A stretch of 64,000 bases of DNA from Sipunculus nudus (Eukaryota; Annelida; Sipuncula; Golfingiida; Sipunculidae). The notes under the pieces were generated by a model. It had not been told where the DNA came from, searched no databases, and was given only the letters and a program-made list of their open reading frames with translations. Shown in pieces: positions 36,608 to 48,205 of the stretch. How positions within the stretch are numbered: the stretch's first letter is position 1; the number at the start of each line of letters is the position of its first letter. Both the position numbers and the translations under genes were made by a program. The DNA is taken from contig CM049313.1 of NCBI GenBank assembly GCA_026874595.1, positions 19,981,508 to 20,045,507 on the forward strand, in the 5' to 3' direction.

Positions 36608-38582
36608 TTATTTGTGTGTGTGATTAAATACAATTTATATTTTTTTAATTTAATAATTAAATATATATTTATTGATGACCTTACACATACACATGGATTC
36701 ACAAAAACAATGTGATACTTTTTCGATGCTTAACCGTTTATGCCTTGTTTGCTAGGTGCAGATATTTGAACAAATTTCACAGACCCCCTCTACATGCATC
36801 AATATTTACCGATAATCCGAATATAATGAATTTTAATATTTCTCCGAGTCTATTTTTCCCAGTTTATTATTACATTAATTAAAAAGTTTAAACCCTTCAA
36901 CAGTATATCTAACGGAATGTTTATAATTAATCATAAAAAATAGCGAAATCATCAAGAAAATGCATTTTTCGGCAAGCACGTGTTGTATAGATATATATAA
37001 ATCTTTAATCTCACGTGCAATTTTCCAATGCAGAGTAGTATCGTTGCCTTCACCTAGATGGCGCCTCGGTACGGCGATTGTGTTCTCTGACCTGTACTGA
37101 CCTGACCTGACCTGACCTTATTACATCCAAGGTCAGTCTCTTTTTCATTCAGGGAATCTCTGGTATTCCCCCAGAGCAGAAGGAAGGCGGGGCGAAGAGA
37201 TCAACTGTATGATCACGTCTGAAACAGGTACACTATTAAAAATTCTTGTTATTATCATGATGACATCCAGGTTTAACTATTATTGGTCAGCATATATTGA
37301 TGCTCGGTCATCAATTTGCTCTGAATCGCAGTGAAACATTTCAAAATAATATGCAATCAACTGATGCAGTACAGTGATCAGTGATTGGGTCACACTTCAT
37401 TCAGTATGTTAATTCAATCCCATACAGTGTCTGTTGATAAGGCGGCGGGGGGGGGGGGGGGGGGGGGGGGTTGCTGTTGATAATCAGTGTCTCTGTTTTT
37501 CATGTTCTAGTTATATAATGCTGGCTTCTACCATTTTATATCAGAGCTAACAACAGTCACATTGTCAGTGTGATTGGCAGATTGCTATTGGCAACATGAA
37601 ATGTTTAAATCCCCCCCACTTTGAATCATTTAAACCAACTTACTAAGTTGATCATGAGCCCAGACATTTAATATTTACATCACAACTGTGCCAAAACATT
37701 TAATCATGTTCACCTGTGTATCAAGAATACTCATGATCATAATAATAAGTATTACTATATTGAATATGCTGTAATAGGTTAGTGTAATCACAGGCGCTTG
37801 AATCCCTATTTGTAAAGGTATTGGCTTAAATAATGTTAAGTCTTTATAAACAATCCCCTACCCTGTACACAAAGTTACCCAAGATATAAAGCTTGCCTGT
37901 GCTTGTTTATTTAAAGAATTCACAAGGCCGGCATCCTACATCGCAAATATGTATATAAGAATCTTGGTTCAGCTTGTCATCATCTTGAAACTGAAGAATA
38001 AATATATAGGTGTAGGTATTTAAAGCAAGTTTTCTTTCTTGGGTTTTTATCTAAAAACAGTGTCTTGATAATAAATCCATGTTTAAACAGATGTTTGGTG
38101 TGTAATAATCTTGAGACCATATGAGACATGTGAGCTGTTTAGAGACTTAACTGATTCCAAAATTGTGCTTTATTCAGACTAAATTTTAACTGAGTGTATA
38201 TTGTTTTATCTTTCTGAAACTTTTATAGGTTGAAGGCTGAAATGTTGCCTTTAAAAATAACACAGAATTAAGTATAGTCCAAGATTCAAATATATATTTA
38301 GATATGTACAAATAGAGATGTATTTTTTGTTATTCTTTAGCACTGAACAGGCTTGGAATTCCCTTGAGGCTTGACCAATTGTCATGTTTGTTAATGGCAC
38401 CGGCATAGCAAGTGTTCCTTTCTGGACAACTGCATAACAGGCTATAACTAGCTATATATATGCATGATATGTATTTACATATATACTTTTACCTCAAGCA
38501 TTGACCAAGATTATACCAGTAATTAGGAAATTTGTGAAATGTAAAATATAAACTTTTATTTGTCTAAAAATGTTATGCCTAA
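36605..38582. other. Unassigned sequence upstream of the arrestin gene
   Basis: No coding exon seen. A 24-bp G run lies at 37447-37470. The G/C-richer stretch at 37030-37230 could hold a promoter or first exon: CAG followed by GTACAC at about 37227 would serve as a splice donor. This is conjecture. Confidence 0.4.
37088..37135. promoter_or_regulatory. Cluster of nuclear-receptor half-sites
   Basis: TGACCT occurs at 37088, 37098, 37103, 37108 and 37113; the last four overlap by one base each. AGGTCA follows in the opposite sense at 37130-37135. These are nuclear-receptor half-sites, but the overlap means only some could be occupied together. The run may simply be a short TGACC tandem repeat. 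Confidence 0.35.
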
Positions 38583-38920
38583 GGCCATAATAAAAAAAAG
38601 GTATGGTTCTCAGGAACTTTTTTCCAGAAATCAATGCGGGCGGGCGTTTTTTTAATTTTAATTTTTTTTGGTATGTTTTGATAAAAATGTCTAATTATAA
38701 GGGAAAAGCATGATAATATCATATTTATTTGTCTAAATAAGTAAAAGCACCACATTATAAAGGAAATTGTATGATTTTATCTTCTTGAAAGAAATGTCCG
38801 AGCGGCTGAAGCTCAAAATTGATAAGTTTCTATTGAAAATAAAAATAAAAATTTTTGATGCGGGGGTTTAATATTGATGCGGGCGGTGCCTGAGAACCAT
38901 ACCTTTATTTTTTTTGGCCT
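38583..38920 (+). mobile_element. MITE family E, copy 1
   Basis: Terminal inverted repeats include GGTATGGTTCTCAGG (38600-38614) and its complement (38890-38904), extended outward by an A/T tract and GGCC. TAA flanks both sides as a possible target duplication. There is no coding capacity. A reverse-oriented copy lies at 45152-45498, matching along the body (ATTGATGCGGGCGGTGCC, AAGAAATGTCCGAG). Confidence 0.85.
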
Positions 38921-38923
38921 AAA

Positions 38924-40289
38924 TCAAAATGGGTTTTATTGATTCCAGTCAGTTCTTGCAAGGCCATACTGACAACTTTATGTGTGTCACATTCTGTCTC
39001 AAAAAGATTTCCTATCTTGCACAAAGATGACATATTTACTGTCTGAAAAGCAACTTCTAGCTGCTACAGAAGCACCACCACCATGAAGTTAAGCTAAGAA
39101 GCACTGGATTCCACATAAATTATTGAGGTTTTAGCAATACCCATAATTCAAGAGAATGCATGATTCTTGTCATCTCTTCAATGTAACAGACTTACAGTTT
39201 AAGAAAGTGTGCTAGAAAGTTCAAGAAATCTATTTTGATACACCTGTGCTCAATCTTCAGCCATTTGCAACCGAGACCTTCTAATGACAATCACTGGAGA
39301 TTACTGCCCAACTACCAATGTAACTTGTATTACAATTTGATTTGGGCATTGAATTGTGATGGATGTTTTACATTTCATATAAATTTTATATTCCCAGAGA
39401 GGCTATATGTTTATTTTATACTGTACAACTTTATAAATTTTAAAGATCCTGAAATTTTGGTGGGGATATTTCAATATATTTTGTGTTATCATTACTAGAA
39501 ATATATAAAAAATTACGGATGGACTTTAATTAATATGACCTCATCGCCATGGTTTTCTTCTTCCTTCTCCTTTTCTTTTTTTTTTGACACTTTCTAGACC
39601 AAAATGCGCATTGCTTATAATTTTCAGTAGTGAATGCTGGCAATTAACGATGATGATGATGATCATGATCATGACCCTTAGTACTTTACAGGCTCATAAA
39701 CAACAAACCATTTGACACATAAAGCTGTAACTTTGGGTTTCCCAATCATTTTCACCTTTCTCAATTATGACAAAAAAATGAAGAAAATCTGAGATGGTGG
39801 TGACACAACCTTTTGTCTGTTTGATCTGGAATGACATATGTTGAAATTTCCTTGTTTTGATTATGCTTGCCCATCTATTGTTAGATTCTTCCTTATTAGA
39901 TTGTATCTATAGTATTGTTGATGTAAGTATAGGATAAAAAGTATTTTTGGATTTATAGGTAGAGCAGGGTTGTTTTTTATTCTTGGGTTGTTTCCTATAG
40001 GGAAGTTCAGGCAAGTTAATTAGTTTAGAATATGGAGTTACTTGTATACCAAAAGGGATGTAAGTCTAAGGTGACAGGTTGATTTGTGATGTTTAGAGAG
40101 GCAGTTCCGGAATCATAGTGCGTCAGTGTAGGTGTGATTTCCTCTGACATGTAAGGAGATCAACTCAGGCGTATAATCAGATATTGGTACAATCAAAAGT
40201 AGTCAGTTTCTCAGTTTCTCAGTGGTTTCATCTAGTGTCCCGAAACCTGGTAGGTTTATTGATCATAAGCAGGTGTCCTCTAGTACTCA
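38924..40289. other. Unassigned sequence
   Basis: No gene recognised. A GATGATGATGATGATC low-complexity run lies near 39650. Confidence 0.5.
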
Positions 40290-40625
40290 CCCTGTTTGTC
40301 CATCTGGCCGTCCACAAATTTGTTTCCAGATGATTACTCCAGTTTAGATTGACATAGACAGACATATGGATTTCAAACTTGACTTATGTATGGCTCACAG
40401 AATCCTAATGATTTTCGGGTCATCAGCTCAAAGGTCAAGGTCACAGGACCCATGGCCACTTATTTAAAAAGATTTTTGATGCATTTTAATTCAGATTTTT
40501 CATCCTAAACCTTCCACCTTGCACATAAAGCTGACCTGCCAATAGGGGAAGAATCTAATTGAATTTAGGGCCATCTGGTCAAAGGTCAAGGTCACAGGAC
40601 CCATTTCTTTAAAAGGATTTAAGAT
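40290..40625 (-). repeat. Dispersed repeat with AAAGGTCAAGGTCACAGG words
   Basis: The word recurs at about 40430 and 40578. Flanking blocks match 31980-32280 in inverted orientation. Probable old interspersed element; no gene. Confidence 0.5.
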
Positions 40626-43600
40626 GCATTTTAAGTGGAGCAGGGAATTGCCTACAAATTTTGTATTGCAATATATTGTGAAATCAGTGTTTAAATCAAA
40701 ACTTAAGTCCTTTCTAGTGCTTTTCAGTTTAAAAAAAAATGTCACATGCAACATACATTTCACCACTGCTGTGTTGTTATGCTTTCTTAATTCTAATAGT
40801 ATCTGTATAAATAATTAAGCTAATCTATTATTTTTTTATTAGTCTATTTAAAAAGTAATGTTACATTGGAAGTTTACAGTTTTTTTTAAATCGTAATCTA
40901 AAAAGCAGACCAGCTAGTCCTCATGTTTTTCAGAAACAGCTAATAAACAACTTGTTTATACTGGCCAAGAGGTGTCTAAGAGCCATTACCTCATAATAAA
41001 TTGGAGGGCATTGCTTATTTTAAGGTTTAAACTATATGGGACACTAGTTTCTGTAGTGACTAATTAAATATTTTTGACTAATTAAATATAGGGATAATAG
41101 ATAGTTATATTTTATCTAGAATATCAAGAAATTGTAATTTTGATCATTCTGTTTGAATGTATGTATCTTGGTCTGTTGAAATATGATGTTTGGACAAATG
41201 TTTTCTGTTTTTTCCAGCTACCACAATTTTTTTCTCAACAAATATGTATTCAATAATTTAAATTTTGGGAAAGATGTATTAAGGTCATGGCAATATGTGA
41301 ATTCAGAGACTGCAATTTATGACCATATCAAAACCAGTCCATGTCTACATATTACCCAGGACTTGTGGCAGAAAATTTAAAAACAGTTGTACAAAATAAA
41401 TAATGATATAACAGTACATCTGAGGTTTCTAGCTGCTGAAGCAGAAAGTTTAAACCACCAACATAAGAGTGCATTCCAGGGGGTAACACTATGCAGAGGT
41501 TCATGGGAAGAAATTAGTCACTGACGAGTGACAGACGTCATAACACTTTTGATAACTGTGTTTGCACAATTAGCTGAGTGGCGGGCACAGCTCTAAGGAA
41601 CAGTGTGCGACCACACGGGGTTCCTTCACAAGAATGCCATGTAGACACATAGTAACAGCACATGTCACCAAAACCTGTTCAGATGTGTTTTGTTACTGTG
41701 ATGTTTGGGCCATGTAAATCAGCGTAATATTAAGGGACTTTGACCTTATATTTAGGTGTATTATAAGGTACATAATCCATAGTAGTGGTTTATATATAGA
41801 GAGTGAAGTGTTGTAATGTAAAGTGCAGATTGTCATGATAAAGTAATAACAGGAATTTATTTAGACATTCATCTTTTCATAAATTTAAATTTATTCCTGA
41901 AGTTTCAGAGCAGATTTTATTCCATTTATAAAGATTTAAAAATACAGGTTCAATAGTCTTTCAAAATTCATTAAATCTATGTTTGATTTTGTAAGCAGGC
42001 AGGTTTTCATTTATTTATAAGTATGAAACTGACTGAAAAATAGTCTTCCAGCACAAATTTATATTGAAAAAAGAAATAATTTTCTAAATTCTGGATATAG
42101 TTTGTAGGCACAGTATTGATATGACGTATGAAAATGAGTTTGGCTTAAGCCAACAATATTTGGACATCTTAAAAACATTTTGTACATATATTACAAGTAA
42201 CAGACATGATATGTATTTGAAAATTTAATCAAACTAATTTACGGTATTATCTCAGTATCATGGATTACTTATGAAATAATATTGAATTTATTGATCTCTT
42301 GCAGTTGTCTATAGATTAAATCAAATTTTAAAAAAATAATTAGTATTCCATCAATTTGATGGAGAGCCCAAGGTTTTTAAACACAGAATGTGGAAAAGGG
42401 TATTAATAATTGGTGTTAATTAGTGATCTTCCTCATCAGGGGACGCTAGATTTAATTAGTTTGAGCCACAGTAGTGACAGGACCACATCAATATTATCTC
42501 ACCTCGGACCTGTATTGTTACTATATATAGCTACTAGGAAGAGGTGGATGATAAATTTATTGTATAAGTCATCAATGAATAATAAGTGCATTCATATGGG
42601 TGACACTTGGCATATCAAAACATGGAATGGGACTTTGTTCTACCAAGATTGAGTCATTCAGACCCGGAGCATTTTTGGGCCTTTTTACATTTTATCTGAA
42701 GCTAGTATAAAGTGACCCTTTAATTATATATTCACAAAACAGGATCGGTAGTCTGAAAAAGTATTACCAATTATTTCCTGCTAGTACATCTAGACAGTCA
42801 CAGAGAGTAAAATACCGAGTGGATCAGAGACTTGGGGAGAGAGGAAGGGTGAGACCGGGAGACAGAGAACCACATCTAAAGTCTAGGATTACTTCACAGG
42901 CTAAATAAACTACAGGAGGTCATAGAGACGGACAGAGACAGTCAAGATAATTCAGTAGTAAGAGAGATTATAATAAATCTAAATGTTACTTCTTTCATGG
43001 CATCTTTTTGACTTTGGTTAAGACTTTTAATTTTCTTTTATCAATTTATGCTCAAGGATGGAATTAGTATAGAATATTAGCAGAATTTCTTCCTAGTCAG
43101 CAAGTGTGACAATTAACCTATCTTATTTCTTCCATGCACAGTAATTACCAGGGTAACTGCTACCAGGGTACTCAGTCACAAGCTTACGTATACCCCGGAA
43201 AAGGGAATTGAATTGGTGTGCATTCATGCCCTGCCTATGTGGATATGAAGGACTCCTATATATAAAAGGTAGTAATGGTAGAAATTAAACAAGTGAATTT
43301 TTAGTGTAAAATTATGCAAATAATAACATAAAGTAAAGTGTAGTGTTGTTTATTTGTCACATAAGTGGACTCTACTTAAGCAGCATGAGGATTTCTTAAA
43401 TGATTGGCTCAAACACAAATTTATGACTCCTTTGCTGGAAGTTTGCAGACCCTTATGTTTAAGTATTTCTGGAATGTAGCTATATATATATATACTACCT
43501 TATAGCCTTACCTGCATCATTAGTGATTAGTTAATCATTAAATAAACATACCTATTGCAAATACAGGTAATGCACAAAGATAATTATCAGAGACAAGCTC

Positions 43601-45010
43601 AAATGGTGTCACACAGTGAAAGGTTTAATTTAAAGGGACATAATTAGGAGCAGTATTGTGCCTATTCTTTCCCACTATCAGTTCAGTTTTGCTTTATACA
43701 AAAGTTTCCCAGCAAAACCATCCCAGCACACAGTGTCACTACTTTGCATACGGCTGTTTAACACCTTGTTATGGCTCTGCTTGTTGAATAACACAGTCCA
43801 TGTGTGTCTGTTTACCATAACAAGACTGCTTGACCAGATTGTTTTGAGCTGCAACATGCAATGTTTCAGTCAGCGGGAACATGTATTAAATATTTTGGCT
43901 AAGTCAGGGCATCTCCTGATTGACATGTGTTGTGGCCTGGGTGATGCATGTGGTGTGTTTATGTTGACACCTGTGATCATGCCTGGTCCACTGTTTTTAA
44001 CATTTGTTTACAAGAGTAAGCATACGGTTTCAGGGAAACATTTTGGCAGGTACTAATTTATTTTAAAGGGAAGAAGCAATTTTATGTTAATTCAACATGT
44101 TTTTTAGGTGTTTAGGCCCTTTTAACACAGCAACACCATAACAATCACTACTCAACTTTGTTTGCAAATTTGTAGGTGTATCATCAACAGGACCAGGTGA
44201 AACCAGAACCATTCCTTCCTGTGCCTAATATCAGGATTTATGTCCTCTTCTAATGTGGGCAAAATTTTATATTTTGTTTGTATAAAGACACTCATTCAGT
44301 TTGCACCACTGATGGATTTATGCATTTTTTACTTTTATTATGTGAATGTATGAGGTTCTCATCTTTGTAAAAAATCTGCACCATGCAGACCATTAGTCAA
44401 CATAAGTATAGTAGTTACTTACCAGTATACTTACTGGGGATCAATATATAGTTTGGTATCCCCAGTAAAGTTTGTGAATATGTGTGTGAGCAACTACTGC
44501 AGCACTGTGCTGATATGCCTATATGTATTAACTGTCAGAAGTGTCCAGTAGACTTTGTACAGCAAGCACATGGATTTGGTGGGTCTTCACAAAAAAGGTG
44601 CTGTACTCACTTAATTTTCGAGAAAACTCTTGGTTCATACAGGCCCTATGGGTTAATATTGTCCCTTTGGTGTATGAACATACACATAAACACTGATAGA
44701 CTTGGATTCTTTTTCGTTTGGCTTCATGTATTTGCAAGGGTACTGAAAAGTAGTTATTTCACCTAACTTGATAGATTTTTTTTTTCATAAACCATTGTCT
44801 GCTAAATCAACAATCTATATATACTCTGTGAAAGCAATAGGGACCATACCAGGAAAGTGCTAATGGAGTAATTATACCATCCAAATATGAGTTAATTTTC
44901 TGGATGGATAGACTTGCATCATAACTGCAACTGAATAATTATAAGTGAGGAAAAGTTTCAGATTGTAATCATATTAATTGAAAAATTATATGATCTGTTA
45001 CTGGTACTCT
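40626..45010. other. Unassigned sequence 5' of the arrestin coding exons
   Basis: Frames of up to 132 codons (43658-44056) have no recognisable domain and no splice or context support. An unseen 5' UTR exon of the arrestin gene may lie here or further upstream. Confidence 0.45.
41571..41629 (+). repeat. Degenerate tRNA-like sequence
   Basis: A perfect A-box fit (TAGCTGAGTGG, 41571-41581) is followed 37 bp later by a B-box-like GGTTCCTTCAC (41619-41629). The segment before the B box (GTGTGCGACCACACGGGGTTC) resembles the same position of the short LTR at 21175-21195. No primer-binding site or clear LTR ends are visible. Confidence 0.35.
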
Positions 45011-45105
45011 CAGTCTGTTTCTGACTAGATTCTTATTACACTGAGCATCCACATCCACTGAGCAAACACTATATACATACAAACTCATTTTTTCTGTAGT
45101 TGTGT
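45011..45105 (+). repeat. Left arm of a perfect 95-bp inverted repeat
   Basis: Exact reverse complement of 45499-45593, with no mismatch over 95 bp. The 393-bp spacer contains a MITE. Sequence this identical must be a recent inverted duplication, a gene-conversion product or an assembly artefact. Confidence 0.95.
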
Positions 45106-45151
45106 TCAATAAGGACTGGTTGAAATTTTGCAATATTTCATTTCTCTATAT

Positions 45152-45498
45152 TCAAGGCAAAAAAAATAAGGTATGGTTCTCAGGCACCGCCCGCATCAAT
45201 TTTAAACCCCCGCATCAAAAATTTTTAATTTTATTTTCAATAGAAACTTACCAATTTTGAGCTCCAGCCACTCGGACATTTCTTTCAAGAAAATAAAATC
45301 ATACAATTTTGATAAAATTTCCTTTGATATGTAGTGCTTATACTTGTTTAGCAAAAAAAATTGTTATTATTACCCTTTTCCCTTATCATTTGACATTATA
45401 ATTGAAACATACAAAAAATTAAAAATAAAAAAAAAGCCTGCTCGCATTGATTTCTGAAAAGTTCCTGAGAACCAAACCTTTTTTTTTTTTTTGCCTTG
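45152..45498 (-). mobile_element. MITE family E, copy 2
   Basis: Reverse-oriented homologue of 38583-38920. Inverted ends carry GGTATGGTTCTCAGG (45170-45184) and CCTGAGAACCAAACC (45464-45478), with outer TCAAGGC/GCCTTGA. It lies inside the 95-bp inverted repeat: the right arm starts at its end, while 46 bp separate it from the left arm. Confidence 0.85.
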
Positions 45499-45593
45499 AC
45501 ACAACTACAGAAAAAATGAGTTTGTATGTATATAGTGTTTGCTCAGTGGATGTGGATGCTCAGTGTAATAAGAATCTAGTCAGAAACAGACTG
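45499..45593 (-). repeat. Right arm of the perfect 95-bp inverted repeat
   Basis: Exact complement of 45011-45105. It ends 228 bp before the arrestin start codon. If transcribed with the spacer it would fold into a 95-bp double-stranded stem. Confidence 0.95.
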
Positions 45594-45790
45594 CGGTGTC
45601 GCGAGAGACGGAGGCATTTCACCTAAACATTGTCGACAGAAAACATTGACGGCAGTCACGAAGTTAGAGTAATTTTAGAAATTATGCCTTCAAAATATTT
45701 TTTAGGGTCGAGAAATAAGCGGGATTGCCAAATCGGAATAAATATGGTATTCCTATTCTTGTCACTGATATGTATTTCTTTGTCTTGCAG
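45594..45790 (+). other. Probable end of the 5'-UTR intron of the arrestin gene
   Basis: A pyrimidine-rich stretch leads to TGTCTTGCAG ending at 45790, a good 3' splice site 30 bp before the start codon. This implies at least one upstream non-coding exon. An open frame crossing this point (45630-45848) would put the start codon out of frame and is not supported as coding. Confidence 0.6.
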
Positions 45791-45938
45791 TCTGACTGTT
45801 TGTAAGAAGATACTGACATCATGGGGAAGCTCAACATATTTGAGATAACACTCAGTAAACCAGATGCCGTTTACCATGCAGGAGAGAACCTGACTGGACA
45901 TCTTACTGTCGAACTCAATGCCGAGATGAAAATGAGGG
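45791..45938 (+). CDS. Alpha-arrestin (ARRDC2/3/4-like), coding exon 1
   Basis: First coding exon of an arrestin domain-containing protein; coding starts at ATG 45821 and the preceding 30 bp are 5' UTR. It encodes residues 1-39 plus the first base of codon 40 (MGKLNIFEITLSKPDAVYHA...), the first beta strands of the Arrestin_N domain. The donor is GTGAG at 45939. Splicing in phase 1 to 53507 restores the family text EMKMRGIRLTF. Alpha-arrestins are cytosolic and endosomal adaptors that link membrane receptors and transporters to NEDD4-family ubiquitin ligases for endocytosis and sorting. The ligase-binding PPxY motifs expected near the C-terminus lie outside the window. The family call is secure; which ARRDC paralogue is not. 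Confidence 0.92.
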
Positions 45939-46010
45939 GTGAGTTTTGCAAACAGAAAATAAATTGATATTTTGTGAGTGTGAAAAGTATAATAATAATA
46001 ATAATAATTC

Positions 46011-46247
46011 TGTTATGAAGGTTCTAGGGAGAGAACAAATGTTTATAAATGCATATAAAGGTTGACCTAAATGTCTTCTTGTGAAGCTTGCTTTGTCATG
46101 AAGCATGTGGATTCAAATGCTGGACTTTCAAGCCACATGATGTGTTCTAATCTGAGTTACGTCCATTAGTTACTTTCCACTTTTCATTGAGTTTAATTTG
46201 TTGTTTCTTTCCTGGACTGTGTGACCTAGTGGGGGCTCATCCAGGAT
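46011..46247 (+). mobile_element. Relic of the short tRNA-containing LTR with primer-binding site
   Basis: Starts TGTTATG (compare TGTTACG at 21092), has a TATA-like ATATAAAGG at about 46044, then text matching 21113-21160 (GACC-AAA-TGTCT, TGAAGC twice) and a B-box remnant GTTCTAATCT (46144-46153). It ends in TGGGGGCTCATCCAGGAT (46230-46247), a 16/18 match to the tRNA-Pro primer-binding site. No gag-pol follows, so it is a solo or truncated copy in arrestin intron 1. An (AAT)n run lies just before it. Confidence 0.7.
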
Positions 46248-47190
46248 ATTGTCTAACTATGAATCAAGGGGAATGTAGTTTGAGCAATAACAACTTGCTA
46301 GTTTACCAATGTGTGTCTCTTGAGATAATTTACTTTGTTCTGAAGTAAGAATTATGTATTTATGGTATTATTTGTTTAATATAAGTTCTTGTAGAGTAAT
46401 TAAACATGAATATAAATGACAATATATAAATGTTTTAGTGCACCCAATAATGCATAATAGTGTGTGTGAACTATCTGTTTTTAGTGATACTACCTTTTTT
46501 CATAATCATATGTTGCATATTAGTTTGTGTACCACATAAGCTTATTTTAAAAATCAAATTCTGAAAAATTAGTGGACTGTAAGATGATTATTAGTGATGG
46601 TGTTAGTTAAGTTTGTACAATTATTAGCACGACTAATATTATATACTAACTTACAGGCCTCAGTATTCTCCTGTCTATATTATTGGTAAGGGCGCATTCT
46701 GTGATGGTTTTCATTACCTTTCTCTTAGTAAATTTGTTCCTTTTGTTCGCATTGAATAAACTTTGCTATAGACATAAGTTGATTAGGACTGAGCAGTTTG
46801 TTGGTTCATAGTTACTGTATGATTTAGAGGCCTTTTATCAGTAGGTGATATCATTAATTAATATTTTTATATCATGGCTACTCGGCTCTTGGTTTAGTAT
46901 AGTAGTGTAGCATGGCCTTGCTTTGCATAGAAATAGGTCATTCTGACCCAGTTAAGTCTTGTGGCTTTCAGATAGCAGTTTAGAACAGTTAATAAGGTTA
47001 ACTTCAAGTTTGTACAGATTTAGTGCATGCTGCTAGCCTGGCATGTAAAAGTCTGTAGTATACATGGAAATGTTACTACAACTCGTCTTTTGTACCCCTT
47101 AAAATATTTGAAAATTGTACAATATGATTTGTGGAAAGATTGATTTTTTAAATGTTAAAAGTTTCATGAACCTTCTTTTGTGTTTTAAAA

Positions 47191-47290
47191 GCTTAGCTGA
47201 CTGAAAGTGGTGCCACCTGTATTATTTTTCTATCAACATAGGTCCATGTCACATTTCAGCTGAGCATCATGACCTATCGGTCACTTGTTT
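47191..47290 (+). mobile_element. 100-bp miniature of the intron-4 array element
   Basis: Has the left end (TTAGCTGACTGAAAG), one GTGGTGCCACCTGTAT box, and the right end (TCAGCTGAGCATCATGACC...GGTCACTTGTT) of the 3.8-kb element at 56474-60316, with the interior missing. The hairpin at its right end is kept as GACC/GGTC although the loop bases differ. Confidence 0.75.
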
Positions 47291-48141
47291 TTTGTTGTTG
47301 GGAATTTTATCTTCAAATGTATCCTTATTTTACAAAATTACATATAAAATTGACTAGGTTTGACATACACAGTTGCCATACGATGCCTTTATAATTTTAA
47401 AAGGTAATGAGTAAATACTATACACAATGCAGCCATAAACAAATATTTTCCTTGACTGTGCTACAAAAGATCTCAGGGGAAGCTTTTCTATAATGAAGTC
47501 CTTAAAGCTGTGTTTCCATGTGTGTGTATGTGCATATATGCATGAAAGATCACTCATATGGTTTTCTAACTGTGGTGTTTTCATGCATCCATCAGCATAT
47601 ATGAGTATGTGCATAGACGCGTGAACTAGAGTAGCCTTGACAACCCAACTTGGTAGGCAGTCGGATAATTAGGCTTGATACAAGTAATATTGAGGAATGT
47701 ATCGCAGTGGTCTTGCATCATGTTGCATTCATATTATGGTAAACTGCCCATAAACTCAATGTTATGCTAAGAATGATGAATTTACACAATAGTATTCATG
47801 TGAGCTCATAACCCAACCTGAAGCACCGTCGCCATGGCCACATGTCATTTACTATATCGCCTGCTTGCTACCTGGGTCCTGTAACCTGTGTGAACCATGC
47901 TTGTGTTCATGTGGCCATAAATTCAACAAACATGCTGAGGGGTTTACCAATGTGCTGGATTAAAATGGAACTTGTCTTGCTCATGTTTGGCATTATTAGA
48001 AAGTACAATAAAAATGATAATGATAGGTCTGTTTATGATGATTGACAGTGTACATGTAGGCCATGAAGCATTGTCATAAATGACGAAAATATTTGCATCT
48101 TCAAAAGCCTTATAATTCGTTCCTCAGACGTAGATGTAAAG

Positions 48142-48205
48142 ACCCTCTGGCGCCAGTAATCTGGTCGTAATGCCAGAGGGTGGATATGACCCTAGAACTA
48201 GGGTG
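48142..48205 (+). other. Two consecutive hairpins
   Basis: ACCCTCTGGC (48142-48151) pairs perfectly with GCCAGAGGGT (48172-48181). Close by, CCCTAG...CTAGGG (about 48190-48203) forms a second stem with a two-base loop. Possibly the end of a small palindromic transposon; no RNA family is recognised. Confidence 0.45.

Noticed and set aside
43658-44056. 132-codon + strand frame as a gene
   Set aside because: No recognisable domain, biased toward Leu/Ser/Cys as in random AT-rich translation, and no splice signals linking it to the arrestin gene.
45630-45848. 72-codon frame as an upstream arrestin start
   Set aside because: It reads across the TGTCTTGCAG acceptor in a different frame from the conserved ATG at 45821.
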